A DNA stretch of 37,745 nt from Streptosporangiaceae bacterium (GCA_030040475.1 JASHTQ010000059.1:1-37745); one strand, 5' to 3'. Counted from the first letter of the stretch, positions 16,428-24,595 are shown. Numbers and translations are program-made. Notes: generated by a model not told the origin, from the letters alone.

Positions 16428-16814
16428 ATGGAGATACACAAGCTCGACCGTGACAGCATGCCGAAGGAGTACGGAGTACAGGTCCAGCGCCTGGTGCCCT
16501 GGGCCGCGCTCAACGCTCCGTTCGAGGGTGCCTGGTGCGTGATCGAGCCTGGCCATGCCACCGACGCCCACTCGCACCACGAGTACGAGATCTTCATCGC
16601 GATCTCGGGCGAGGGTGCGCTTGAGGCCGAGGGCGAGCGCAGCCCGTTCCTGCCCGGCGACATCGTGCACTTCCCGCCGGGCGTGCATCACCAGGTCATC
16701 AACGCTGGAGACACCGACTTCCAGTTCTACAGCGTGTTCTGGGACACCGATATGTCGGAGAAGTTCACGGCCCGTCACGGGGCCGCGGGTGCGGAGCACT
16801 CCCAGCCGTCATGA
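16428..16814 (+). CDS. Stand-alone cupin metalloprotein
   Basis: This 128-residue single-domain cupin has both motifs complete. Motif 1 gives H48-x-H50-xxx-E54 in GHATDAHSHHEYEIF, and motif 2 gives H88 in PPGVHHQVIN. A bound divalent metal is therefore expected. In known hydrazine pathways a cupin fused to a MetRS-like domain rearranges an aminoacyl ester of an N-hydroxylated lysine to form an N-N bond. This one sits directly after an N-hydroxylase but has no MetRS domain, so the same role is an inference. It might instead be an isomerase or dioxygenase. GGGAG 6 bp upstream fixes the ATG at 16428. The gene overlaps the next gene by 4 bp (ATGA). Confidence 0.85.
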   Translation: MEIHKLDRDSMPKEYGVQVQRLVPWAALNAPFEGAWCVIEPGHATDAHSHHEYEIFIAISGEGALEAEGERSPFLPGDIVHFPPGVHHQVINAGDTDFQFYSVFWDTDMSEKFTARHGAAGAEHSQPS

Positions 16815-18115
16815 AACTCCTCGGCGTCGAGGCCCGCCAGCACGCCAGCTACCACCTGTCCCGCTATCACCAGGTCGAGGGCTTCGGCGCGGACCTGTTC
16901 GTGCTCAACGGCATCGGCCAGGAGGGTTACTGGGCGCAGGGCCGGTACCGGATCGTCGGCTCGCAGCAGATCGACGACATCATCGCCGCCGCCCGGGAGT
17001 GGCACGCCGTCGAGGCCTTCGACGGCGTGTTCACGTTCTCCGAGTCCGGGGTGATCACGGCGGCCGCGGTCGCCGAGGCGCTCGGGCTGCCTGGCGTGGG
17101 CGTGGACGCGGCCCGCAAGAGCCGCAACAAGCTGCTCATGCGCCAGGCGCACCAGGCCGCTGGGGTGCCGCATCCGCGCTATCGCCTCGTGGCGAGCCTG
17201 GACGAGGCGCTTGCCGTCGGCGCCGAGTTCGGCTATCCGGTCGTGCTCAAGCCGACGCTCGGCGCAGCCAGCGACTTCGTGTTCCGGATCGACGACCCGG
17301 ACGAGATGGCGGACCGCTACCGGATCACGGCCGACGGCATGCAGCACATGTCCCCTTACCTGCGTGAGGCCGAGGGGATCGACCTGGGCCCGCACGGCGT
17401 CCTCGTGGAGTCGTTCCTGGACGGCCATGAGCACCTGTTCGAGGCTCTGGCCTGGGACGACGAGGTCTACCTCGGGTCGGCAGTGGACCGGGTCACCGCC
17501 GAGGGCGACACCTTCGAGGACGACGTGCACCGGGCGCCGACCACGCTCAGCGAGGCCGAGCTTGCCAGGGTGCACCGGGTCATCGCGGACTCCGCGCACG
17601 CCCAGGGGCTGCGGCGCAGCGTGATGCACGCCGAGGTCAGGTATCACCGCGGCGACCCGTACATCGTCGAGATCGCCATCCGCCCCGGCGGCGGCGGGCT
17701 GGACCTGGTCGCGCGGGCGACCGCCGACTACAGCCCGATCGAGGCGGTGATGGACGTGGCCCGCGGCGTCAAGCCCAGGGTGCACCACTACGCTCCGACC
17801 GGCCTGCACATGATGGGCACCTGCCTGATCTGCGACGAGGGAGAACTGGAGTACGTCCGGATACCCGCCGAGGTCACCGAGTCCGAGCACACGCTGATGG
17901 CAGGGGCGACGTTGCGTCCAGGAGACACCATCCTGCGGCCGCCGAACGGGAACAACGTCCTGGGATTCCTGATCGTCACCGGCTCGTCGGCGCAGGACGC
18001 GCAGCGCAGGCTGGAAGACTTCGCCGACAAGATAGAAGTCAAGCTCGTCGGCCAGGCGCCGACCACCACCAAGACTCCATGGGAACGGCTGAGGCCCGCG
18101 CATGCCGGACAATGA
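16811..18115 (+). CDS. ATP-grasp ligase (carboxylate-amine/hydroxyl ligase type)
   Basis: This 434-residue ATP-grasp enzyme activates a carboxylate as acyl phosphate and joins it to a nucleophile. VVLKPTLGAASDFVF (K147) is the ATP-binding lysine and small loop, VLVESFLDGHEH (E200) the adenine-binding hinge, and HAEVRY plus IVEIAIRPGGGG (E275, E288, R291) the metal and phosphate residues. The layout recalls L-amino-acid ligases of the BacD/carnosine-synthase type. Its start overlaps the cupin stop as ATGA, so the two are probably made in fixed ratio. I infer it could supply the activated ester that a MetRS-like domain supplies in known hydrazine synthetases, or form an amide. It overlaps the next gene by 14 bp. 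Confidence 0.87.
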   Translation: MKLLGVEARQHASYHLSRYHQVEGFGADLFVLNGIGQEGYWAQGRYRIVGSQQIDDIIAAAREWHAVEAFDGVFTFSESGVITAAAVAEALGLPGVGVDAARKSRNKLLMRQAHQAAGVPHPRYRLVASLDEALAVGAEFGYPVVLKPTLGAASDFVFRIDDPDEMADRYRITADGMQHMSPYLREAEGIDLGPHGVLVESFLDGHEHLFEALAWDDEVYLGSAVDRVTAEGDTFEDDVHRAPTTLSEAELARVHRVIADSAHAQGLRRSVMHAEVRYHRGDPYIVEIAIRPGGGGLDLVARATADYSPIEAVMDVARGVKPRVHHYAPTGLHMMGTCLICDEGELEYVRIPAEVTESEHTLMAGATLRPGDTILRPPNGNNVLGFLIVTGSSAQDAQRRLEDFADKIEVKLVGQAPTTTKTPWERLRPAHAGQ

Positions 18116-19457
18116 GCTCACCGAGCTGTACCTGAACGAGGCCGCCAGGCGCGGAATGGGACCACGCGAACTGGTGGACGCCGCCGGCCGCGAGGTTGAC
18201 CTCGCGGCCACCACCTACTTCGGCCGCTGCCTGACCCGGCCGGTGTTCCTGAGCCATGCCGGCCACGGCCAGCTCGCGGCCGACCTGGAGAACCTGTACC
18301 GTGCGCTGACCGCGTTGCCCGGCCGGCTGTTCGGCGGCGACGTCGGCGCGTTCGCCCGGGCGGTCGGCATGGCCGAAGCCCAGGTCACGGCCATCTTGCG
18401 ACTCCAGACGGATGAGCCGGTCCGGCTGGCCCGGGCGGATCTGTACCCGGAGCCGTCGGGTTTCAGGCTGATGGAGCTGAACATGGGCAGCACCGTCGGC
18501 GGCGGCGACAACGCCTTGCTCAACAAGGGAATGCTGGCCCATCCCGTCCTCGCCGAGTTCGTCCGGGCTCACTCGCTGTCATACGTGGACACCCTGACCG
18601 AGGTCGCCAACACGATCATGGCCGAGTGCGGCGTCAGCCCCGGCGACGGATCCCTGATAGCGGCCGTCGACTGGCCCCCTGACGTGGAGCAGTTCAGCGC
18701 GGTCCTGCACACAAGCGCGACCGAGTTCAAGAAGCTCGGCCTGGACCTGGTCCCCTGCCACCTGGGCCACCTGTCGTTGCACGACCGCCGGGTATGGCTG
18801 GGCGACCGGCCGATCGACGTCATCTACCGCGTCTTCCTGATCGAGGACCTGATGCACCCGGATGGGCCGGCCCTGATCGATCCGGTGCTGCGCGCGGCGG
18901 AGCGCGGTGAGGTGAAGATCTTCACCCCGATGGACTCACAGCTTTACGGCTCCAAGGGCGCCCTCGCGCTGCTGTCCGACGAGGAGAACCGGCACCTGTG
19001 CACCGCGGCCGAACTGGCCAGCCTGGACCGGCTGCTGCCGTGGACACGGTTGGTAAGGCCCGGTCAGGTTACCGTCGATGGCGAGCAGGGGGACCTGCTG
19101 GAATACGCCCTCGCCAACCGGGAGAACCTCGTCCTGAAGCCGACCGCCAAGCACGGTGGCCTCGGCGTGGTGGCCGGCTGGCTCACAGACGCCGAAGAGT
19201 GGGACCGGCAGGTGCGGGCCGCGATGAACGAGGCGTTCGTGCTGCAGCGCAGGGTCCGGCCGGTACCCGAGCTGTTCCCCGGCGACGGCGGACTCGAATC
19301 GTACGTGCTTACCTGGGGCGCGTTCCTCTGCGGGCCGGGATACGGCGGGATGTGGGTCCGCGGTACCACCGATCCGGACACCGGGGGCGTCAACATGGCC
19401 ACGGGCGCGTCAGCCACCTGCTGCTTCCACGAGTTGCCGCCCGCCGACGGCGGTTAG
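18102..19457 (+). CDS. Non-canonical (circularly permuted type) ATP-grasp protein
   Basis: This 451-residue protein resembles the glutathionylspermidine-synthase-like/circularly permuted ATP-grasp group. An early motif LMELNMGSTVGGGDN (about 123-137) matches the substrate and metal loop that precedes the nucleotide site in permuted enzymes. LVLKPTAKHGGLGVV (K346) is the late ATP-binding lysine and glycine loop. It differs from the preceding ATP-grasp both in order of elements and in sequence, so it probably catalyses a second, different ligation in the same pathway. The substrate is unknown. It lies in the operon between the first ligase (14-bp overlap) and the FAD enzyme (20 bp). Confidence 0.78.
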   Translation: MPDNELTELYLNEAARRGMGPRELVDAAGREVDLAATTYFGRCLTRPVFLSHAGHGQLAADLENLYRALTALPGRLFGGDVGAFARAVGMAEAQVTAILRLQTDEPVRLARADLYPEPSGFRLMELNMGSTVGGGDNALLNKGMLAHPVLAEFVRAHSLSYVDTLTEVANTIMAECGVSPGDGSLIAAVDWPPDVEQFSAVLHTSATEFKKLGLDLVPCHLGHLSLHDRRVWLGDRPIDVIYRVFLIEDLMHPDGPALIDPVLRAAERGEVKIFTPMDSQLYGSKGALALLSDEENRHLCTAAELASLDRLLPWTRLVRPGQVTVDGEQGDLLEYALANRENLVLKPTAKHGGLGVVAGWLTDAEEWDRQVRAAMNEAFVLQRRVRPVPELFPGDGGLESYVLTWGAFLCGPGYGGMWVRGTTDPDTGGVNMATGASATCCFHELPPADGG

Positions 19458-19460
19458 CCG

Positions 19461-19468
19461 GGAGGGGG
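19461..19468 (+). promoter_or_regulatory. Ribosome binding site deciding the GTG start at 19478
   Basis: GGAGGGGG ends 9 bp before the GTG at 19478, which immediately precedes the FAD-binding strand. The longer open frame upstream is a shadow of the previous gene. Confidence 0.6.
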
Positions 19469-19477
19469 ACGGCGGGA

Positions 19478-20527
19478 GTGCGGGTACGTGTCGTGGGCGG
19501 TGGCCTGGCCGGTTCCCTGCTTGCCTGGCGGCTGGCCCAGCTGCCGGGCACCCGGGTAGAGCTGCTGGCCGGATCGCTGCGTGCCGCGGACGCGACGGCC
19601 GCCTCCGGCGGCGCGGTGCGCGCCTACGACGCCCTGCCCGAGCAGCGGGCGCTGGCCCTGGACAGCCTGGTCGAGCTGCTGGGCAGCCCGGTCCTGCGGG
19701 AGTGGGCTCAGTACCGCGAGACCGGGTTCGCCTACCTTCGCGGCGCCGATGCGGCCGGCCAGGCCGACCTTGCCCAGGCGGTGGCCGAGATCGAGCGCGA
19801 GCTGCCGGGATCGGCGGAGCTGACCTCGCCGTCCGCGGTGTTCGGCGCCCGGGCCGGCGGGCCCGGCTGGGCCGGAGACGACACGATCGTGGTCATCCGC
19901 GAGCGGCGGGCGGGCTGCACGTCGCCGCACCGCCTGCGCGAGGCCGTGCTGGCCGACCTGGCCGGACGGCCGCAGGCGCGGGTGCGTGCCGACCCGATCG
20001 AGGCCCTGCGGGCCGACGCTGGCCGCGGATTCGACGCCGTGGTACTCGCGGTCGGGGCGTGGACGCCCGGGCTGCTGCGCGCGAGCGGGCGGACGGCGGA
20101 CGGCTACCGGACCAGGTCCATCCAGTACACCGTTTATGACTCGGGCCCGGTCCGGCCGCCCGCGTTCGCCGACGAGCGAACCGGTCTTTACGGGCTGCCC
20201 ACGGCGGACGGCGGTCAGTTGCTCGGCGTGCCGACGACACAGTGGGACGCCCCGCCCGGCATCACCCCCGTGACGCAGGCCCAGGATGGGCTAACACGGC
20301 ACGAGCTGGCACTTCGGCTGGCGGACGACTGCTTCCCCGGGCTCAAGCTGGGCGGCGTCAGGCGGCGGGTCGCCGCCGCCGACTGCTACTGCGACCCCCC
20401 GGTGCTTGCGCTGCGGCAGATCGGCGACCGCGCCTACACCTTCACCGGCGGGTCGGGCGGCAGCGCGAAGTCCGCGCTGGCGGCGAGCCGGCGCGCCGCC
20501 CACTTCCTGGCCGAAGGCGTGACCTAG
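19478..20527 (+). CDS. FAD-dependent oxidase (DAO/glycine-oxidase-like)
   Basis: This 349-residue flavoprotein begins VRVRVVGGGLAGSLLAWRLA, with the FAD motif GGGLAG at residues 7-12. The C-terminal signature YTFTGGSGGSAKSALAASRR suits the D-amino-acid oxidase fold. Enzymes of this fold oxidise a C-N bond to an imine. In known hydrazinoacetate pathways a related flavoenzyme cleaves the N-N-linked lysine intermediate to release the hydrazine piece; that job here is inferred from context. It has only distant similarity to the other DAO-family enzyme at 5014-6342. It ends in TAG immediately followed by the ATG of the transporter gene. Confidence 0.83.
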   Translation: MRVRVVGGGLAGSLLAWRLAQLPGTRVELLAGSLRAADATAASGGAVRAYDALPEQRALALDSLVELLGSPVLREWAQYRETGFAYLRGADAAGQADLAQAVAEIERELPGSAELTSPSAVFGARAGGPGWAGDDTIVVIRERRAGCTSPHRLREAVLADLAGRPQARVRADPIEALRADAGRGFDAVVLAVGAWTPGLLRASGRTADGYRTRSIQYTVYDSGPVRPPAFADERTGLYGLPTADGGQLLGVPTTQWDAPPGITPVTQAQDGLTRHELALRLADDCFPGLKLGGVRRRVAAADCYCDPPVLALRQIGDRAYTFTGGSGGSAKSALAASRRAAHFLAEGVT

Positions 20528-21916
20528 ATGACCGAGGCGAGCAAGCAGGACGCTAAGGTCATCAGCACGTTCCGGGAGGCACCGCCCGCGGCGAAGGCCA
20601 TCCTCATCGGCATGCTGATCAACCGGCTCGGCACGTTCCTGAACATCTTCCTTGTGCTGTACATGACGCACCGGGGGTTCACCGCCGTGCAGGCCGGCGT
20701 CGCGCTTGGCGTCTACGGCTTCGGCGGGGTGGCCGGCATCCTGGTGGGCACCGCGCTGGCGGACTGGCTCGGTGCCAGGCGGGCGACCGTGCTGAGCATG
20801 GGCGGCGGAGGGGTGCTGATGATCGGCATCCTGTACCTGCACAACTTCTGGGCACTGCTGGTCGACGTGGCCGTGGTCGGCATGATCAGCCTGCTGTACC
20901 GGCCCGCCTCGGCCTCGCTGCTGTCCGAGCTGACGCCCAAGAACCGGCAGGTGATGATCTTCGCCGTATACCGGCTGTGCACCAACCTGGGCACCACGCT
21001 GTCACCGCTGGTCGGCGCGCTGCTGATCCTGGTCAGCTACAACCTGCTGTTCTGGGGCGACGCGATCACGTCGATGGGGTACGCGGTGATCGCGCTGCTG
21101 CTGCTGCCCAGGCGGGGCGATGAGCATGGCGGGACCGCCGCACGCAGGCGGCGGATATCCGATCTCGGCGTGGTTCTCGCCGACCGCAGATACGCGCTGT
21201 TCCTCGCCGCCTTGTTCATCAACTCCGCCGTCTACATCCAGTACGTGAGCTCGCTGCCGCTCGCCATGGCAGCCGCCCACGAGGCCACCGCCTGGTACGC
21301 CTTCGTGCTGTCGCTCAACAGCGGGATAGTCATCACCTGCGAGTTGCTCGTCACCAAGGTGACGCAGCGCTGGCGGGCCAGGGTGGTGGCGCTGATCGGG
21401 TTCTTGCTGCTCGGCGTCGGCCAGGCGCTGTATTCGGTGCCCGCCGGGCTGGTCGTGTTCATCGGCGGCACGCTGATCTGGACGCTGGCCGAGATCACCG
21501 CCGGCCCCACCATGTCGGCGTACCCGGCGAACGCCGGCCCGGAGCGGCTGCGCAGTCAGTACCTCGGTTCCTCGCAGTCGGTGTTCGCGCTGGGCTTCGC
21601 GGTCGGCCCGATCGTCGGCGTGCTCGGCTGGCACCTGCTCGGCCGGCAGGTGTGGCTGTGGTGCGGCGTGGCGGCCCTCGTCGGCCTGGTAGCCGCATGG
21701 CGCGGCATGCGGCCCGCCCAACGCGAGGACGGCGCCGAGCTCGACGCGGTGCCGGACGCCATGTCCGAGGCGGTGCTGGACGACGCGGCGCTGCCGGACT
21801 CCGCGGTTCAGGTGTCGGACGCTGAAGCGGGGGCGGACGCTGCGGGCCTGCCGGAGACGGCCAAGTCGCGGTTCCGGCTGTCGCGGTTGCGGACGCCCCC
21901 GTCGGCCGCTCGCTGA
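20528..21916 (+). CDS. MFS transporter, probable exporter of the operon product
   Basis: This 462-residue major facilitator has about 12 hydrophobic helices. Motif A lies between helices 2 and 3 (GTALADWLGARRA, about 74-86), typical of drug/H+ antiporters. The N-terminus is cytoplasmic and short. The last 60 residues are hydrophilic and acid-rich (DAVPDAMSEAVLDDAAL), an unusual tail. It starts directly at the stop of the FAD enzyme gene and is last in the operon, followed by a hairpin. Export of, or self-protection against, the product is the likely role. Confidence 0.87.
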   Translation: MTEASKQDAKVISTFREAPPAAKAILIGMLINRLGTFLNIFLVLYMTHRGFTAVQAGVALGVYGFGGVAGILVGTALADWLGARRATVLSMGGGGVLMIGILYLHNFWALLVDVAVVGMISLLYRPASASLLSELTPKNRQVMIFAVYRLCTNLGTTLSPLVGALLILVSYNLLFWGDAITSMGYAVIALLLLPRRGDEHGGTAARRRRISDLGVVLADRRYALFLAALFINSAVYIQYVSSLPLAMAAAHEATAWYAFVLSLNSGIVITCELLVTKVTQRWRARVVALIGFLLLGVGQALYSVPAGLVVFIGGTLIWTLAEITAGPTMSAYPANAGPERLRSQYLGSSQSVFALGFAVGPIVGVLGWHLLGRQVWLWCGVAALVGLVAAWRGMRPAQREDGAELDAVPDAMSEAVLDDAALPDSAVQVSDAEAGADAAGLPETAKSRFRLSRLRTPPSAAR

Positions 21917-21921
21917 GAAAC

Positions 21922-21950
21922 GGCCTGCCCGCACGTCGGTGCGGGCCTTC
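21922..21950. terminator. Hairpin after the biosynthetic operon
   Basis: GCCCGCAC (21927-21934) and GTGCGGGC (21939-21946) form a perfect 8-bp stem with a 4-nt loop, extended by GGCC outside. There is little T-run, as is common in actinomycetes. It may serve both the MFS gene and the converging DUF1707 gene. Confidence 0.65.
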
Positions 21951-21955
21951 AGCGG

Positions 21956-22024
21956 TTAGGCGGAGTAGACGGTCGGTGTGGTCACGTAGCTGCGGTCGGC
22001 CGGTGTCCGCCAGACCAGCGGTGC
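21956..22024 (-). pseudogene. C-terminal tail of a 13E12-type HNH endonuclease (relic A)
   Basis: On the minus strand one frame reads GAQAPLVWRTPADRS then YVTTPTVYSA and a TAA, the typical tail after the HNH domain. The DUF1707 gene runs through the same bases in a different frame. A 21-bp segment (21998-22018) is identical to 22750-22770 in relic B. Confidence 0.7.
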
Positions 22025-22650
22025 CTGAGCACTCCGCCCGGAAGAATGCGGCCGGCCCGGCCGCGGGCGGTGGGTCCGCAGGTCGGCGCGGGCCTTGTCG
22101 GGGCGGGCAGGGGGGGCGCCGGATCATGGCCGGCCTGACCGGGCCGCTGGACTTCGGGAGGCTGGCCGCCTTGCCCCGGCTGTGATGGCAGCTGCCCGCG
22201 GGAGCGCCGCTGCTGCGATGAGTTGGCTATCACAACCGGCACCAGCATCGCGGCGAAAGGCGATGCCAGCAGGCCGAGCAACGCGATGGCACCGAAGAGA
22301 TCGCTAAAGAGGATGACGGCCGCGAGGCTCAGGCCGACGACCAGCCCGATAGCCACGCCCCGGACGTTGTTGCTCACCGGTGCGCGGTTGCGCGCCCGGG
22401 AGGGTCGGCGCGGCGTCGGGGCGGGGGCTGGCGGCGCGGCGGGGATGTCGGCGGTGAGGGCGGCCAGTTCGGCGTAGGTCCGCGAGGCGAGCGCCCGGCC
22501 CACCCGGGCGCCGAGTTCGTCGTTGCCTAGCCGACCATGGGCGAACGCGGTCTTGAGCACCTCGATCACCTGGTCGCGGTCGGCGTGGGATGCGCGCATA
22601 CGGCCCCGGCCGTGCGCTGCCGGTTGGCGGTCTTCGGGTCCTGTCACCAC
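21982..22650 (-). CDS. DUF1707 (SHOCT-like) membrane protein with foreign 3' end
   Basis: The 222-residue protein carries an N-terminal DUF1707 domain: RASHADRDQVIEVLKTAFAH then GRLGNDELGARVGRAL (about 18-55). A Pro/Arg linker follows, then two membrane segments (about 97-140, VAIGLVVGLSLAAVILF and ALLGLLASPFAAMLVPVVI). The start is GTG at 22650 with GGGGAGG upstream. The DUF1707 function is not known; such proteins often accompany membrane regulators. The last about 20 residues are encoded by HNH relic A in another frame, so the original C-terminus has probably been replaced. Confidence 0.72.
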   Translation of the reverse strand: MVTGPEDRQPAAHGRGRMRASHADRDQVIEVLKTAFAHGRLGNDELGARVGRALASRTYAELAALTADIPAAPPAPAPTPRRPSRARNRAPVSNNVRGVAIGLVVGLSLAAVILFSDLFGAIALLGLLASPFAAMLVPVVIANSSQQRRSRGQLPSQPGQGGQPPEVQRPGQAGHDPAPPLPAPTRPAPTCGPTARGRAGRILPGGVLRHRWSGGHRPTAAT

Positions 22651-22707
22651 GGCGCCTCCCCGGCCCAGCGTGATGCACGGAAGCGTGACGCCGTTACCCC
22701 GCGGCGG

Positions 22708-22905
22708 CTAGAGCGGGTAGACGGTGGGGGTGGTGGTGTGGGTGCGCCGGGCCGGTGTCCGCCAGACCAGGACGCCGGGTTCGGGCTGTTCGAGCGTCCA
22801 CCCGTCCCCTTGCTTGCATTTATGGTGGTGCCTGCACGGCGGGGCGGAGTTGCATTCGCCCTTATAGTCGTTGAACTGGGCGAACTTCCGGCGGGACACC
22901 TGCTG
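22708..22905 (-). pseudogene. C-terminal fragment of a 13E12-type HNH endonuclease (relic B)
   Basis: The minus strand reads KFAQFNDYKGECNSAPPC, then RHHHKCKQGDGW, LEQPEPGVLVWRTPARR and TTTPTVYPL and a TAG. CRHHHKCKQ..GW is the end of the HNH/13E12 (DUF222-associated) domain, and the rest is its usual tail. The N-terminal DUF222 part and the DLDH core are absent. It lies between the DUF1707 gene and the 23126 gene. Confidence 0.75.
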
Positions 22906-23125
22906 CGCCTGGTCCGGCTGCCGACCCTGGTAGGCGTCGCTACCCGAAATGGATGACAAGGCCCTGGAGGGACTGAAGTTCTCCGATGCGCTGCCTCGTC
23001 GCCTAGCCGTCGCTACGGTGGCCGCACGTATCGCTGATCTTGGTCACGCGGCCGGGCCGATCGAACCCGTCGCTTTGAGGGCTGACCGGACGCCGAGCAG
23101 GGACCGCGTCGGTAGGCTGCTGCGT

Positions 23126-24343
23126 GTGTCACCGGTGTCCCGTGGACGTAAGCCCAAGAAGTCTCAGAAGAAACGGAAGCCGCAGGCTGCGGTTCCGCGC
23201 GATGCCGCCCGCACGCCATCGAGAACGATGCCCGCCAAGCTCGCGGACCTGGCCACGCGGGATCCCACCGACTGGTGGGAGGCGTCGCACGATCATGTGA
23301 TCGAGCATTCCGCGACGTTGCGTGACGAGCCTGGGTCACTGGAGCTTGAGCAGGCGACCGCCGAACTGATCGGCGGTGAGCTCCATGCCGCCCTGAGCCG
23401 GGAGAAGATGGGTTTCAATATGGACGGCTGGGCCGCGCAACTCGTAGACCGGGCCGCGGACCGGGTTCGGCGGGATCACGACGTAGACACGTTGTGGCTG
23501 ATACACGGTGTGGCGGCGATCGGTTCTTACGGGCTCGGCGACTACGCGGCCGAGCGAGCGGCGAAGGTGACCGCTTCCCTGCCCTACGTGCAGCCAGACT
23601 GGCTCGGTGTCGTACCAGCGGTGACTGGTGACATCCAGGTGATCCGGGACTCCTACGGCACGCGCCTTGGCATCATCGCCGGATTCAGCTATCCAGGCCG
23701 GACAGAACCGGTCACGTGGCTGCTGGACATCGATGGGGGTGGCTTCATCACCATCGCAGGGGCAGGGACGTTCGGTTCGCCGGACGAGGCCGCCGAGGCA
23801 TGGCGCGCGGCGGTGGGGCAGAGCGCAGACGCGGCTGTGCCGAGTGCGGTCGATGCCGACGCGCTCACGTTCCTGGCTGCGTGTGTGCGGTCGGATCAGT
23901 TCGTCGGGGGTCGCGAATCGCGTTCCCGGATGGATAGCTGGTACCGGGCCTACCGGCGGCTGGATGACATCGCAAAGGCGCTGTCAGAGCGTGGCATGGA
24001 GCTGCCCTGGGAGCGCACGCGAACCCCGCGGACTCAGCCCGTCAATCCCGCGCCCATGGTCGGTGAGTTCACCGCCTGGTACACCGGCAGGCGCGGTCAG
24101 GCACCGGATGCCGAGATCGTCGAAGATGTCGCGGCAGAGTGGCTCGACTGCGTCGTGCCCGGTACGGAGCGGCTGATTTCACCGACCAGGACAACGCTCT
24201 TCCGCGCTTTGATCGGAGACTGGCGCAAGCCCTACGCCACCCCCGGGCTGGACCTGCTCACGGAATGGGTCCGCTGGCTCGGGGAGCAGTCCGGGCTGCC
24301 AGAGGCACTGATCGACCAGGCTCTGGGAGGCGACCATGGATGA
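23126..24343 (+). CDS. Hypothetical protein, about 405 aa
   Basis: The chosen GTG gives VSPVSRGRKPKKSQKKRK, a basic N-terminus common in this unnamed actinobacterial group. TAGGCT lies 8 bp before it, fitting a leaderless mRNA. The open frame extends upstream to 22949, but that part looks non-coding. The body has VWLLDIDGGGF-like strands (PVTWLLDIDGGGFITIAGAG, about 190-209) and acidic helical segments. I recognise no function. It is followed by, and overlaps by 8 bp, a small broken gene at 24336 that may once have been its partner. Confidence 0.6.
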   Translation: MSPVSRGRKPKKSQKKRKPQAAVPRDAARTPSRTMPAKLADLATRDPTDWWEASHDHVIEHSATLRDEPGSLELEQATAELIGGELHAALSREKMGFNMDGWAAQLVDRAADRVRRDHDVDTLWLIHGVAAIGSYGLGDYAAERAAKVTASLPYVQPDWLGVVPAVTGDIQVIRDSYGTRLGIIAGFSYPGRTEPVTWLLDIDGGGFITIAGAGTFGSPDEAAEAWRAAVGQSADAAVPSAVDADALTFLAACVRSDQFVGGRESRSRMDSWYRAYRRLDDIAKALSERGMELPWERTRTPRTQPVNPAPMVGEFTAWYTGRRGQAPDAEIVEDVAAEWLDCVVPGTERLISPTRTTLFRALIGDWRKPYATPGLDLLTEWVRWLGEQSGLPEALIDQALGGDHG

Positions 24344-24582
24344 TCTGCCGTACATTCTCATGCGCAGTTCCGTAATCAAGCGCCAGCTGTCGACGTCGCA
24401 AAGGAACCGCTTCGAGTAGCACCTGACACCGATGCTGGCGGAGGCAACCGCGGCGGACGGGGACGCTGGAGGGACACACGCTGGTCGAGGTTCTCGACGA
24501 TTTCATCATGCGGTATCGCTGGCCCAGGGATCACTGCACTAGCCGTGGGGGCGCCTGCACTTCCAAGCTCGACTACACTTAA
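24336..24582 (+). pseudogene. Broken small gene downstream of the 23126 gene
   Basis: Starting at an ATG overlapping the previous stop, the frame reads MDDLPYILMRSSVIKRQLST, then QRNRFE and a TAG at 24417-24419. It continues in the same frame HLTPMLAEATAADGD, slips by one base, and goes on LEGHTLVEVLDDFIMRYRWP to a TAA at 24580-24582. The pieces look like one small acidic protein of about 80 residues carrying a nonsense mutation and a frameshift. It has no recognised family. Confidence 0.6.
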
Positions 24583-24595
24583 TATAACTGTAGTC
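24571..24595. promoter_or_regulatory. Palindrome before ATPase gene 1
   Basis: GACTACA (24571-24577) and TGTAGTC (24589-24595) are perfect inverted arms around the AT-rich spacer CTTAATATAAC, which contains -10-like sequence. It ends 5 bp before the ATG at 24601, so a bound repressor would block transcription of the ATPase gene. Confidence 0.6.

Noticed and set aside
15125..21916. Classical hydroxamate siderophore cluster
   Set aside because: The N-hydroxylase alone suggests it, but there is no acyltransferase, NRPS, IucA/C-type synthetase or siderophore uptake gene in the operon.
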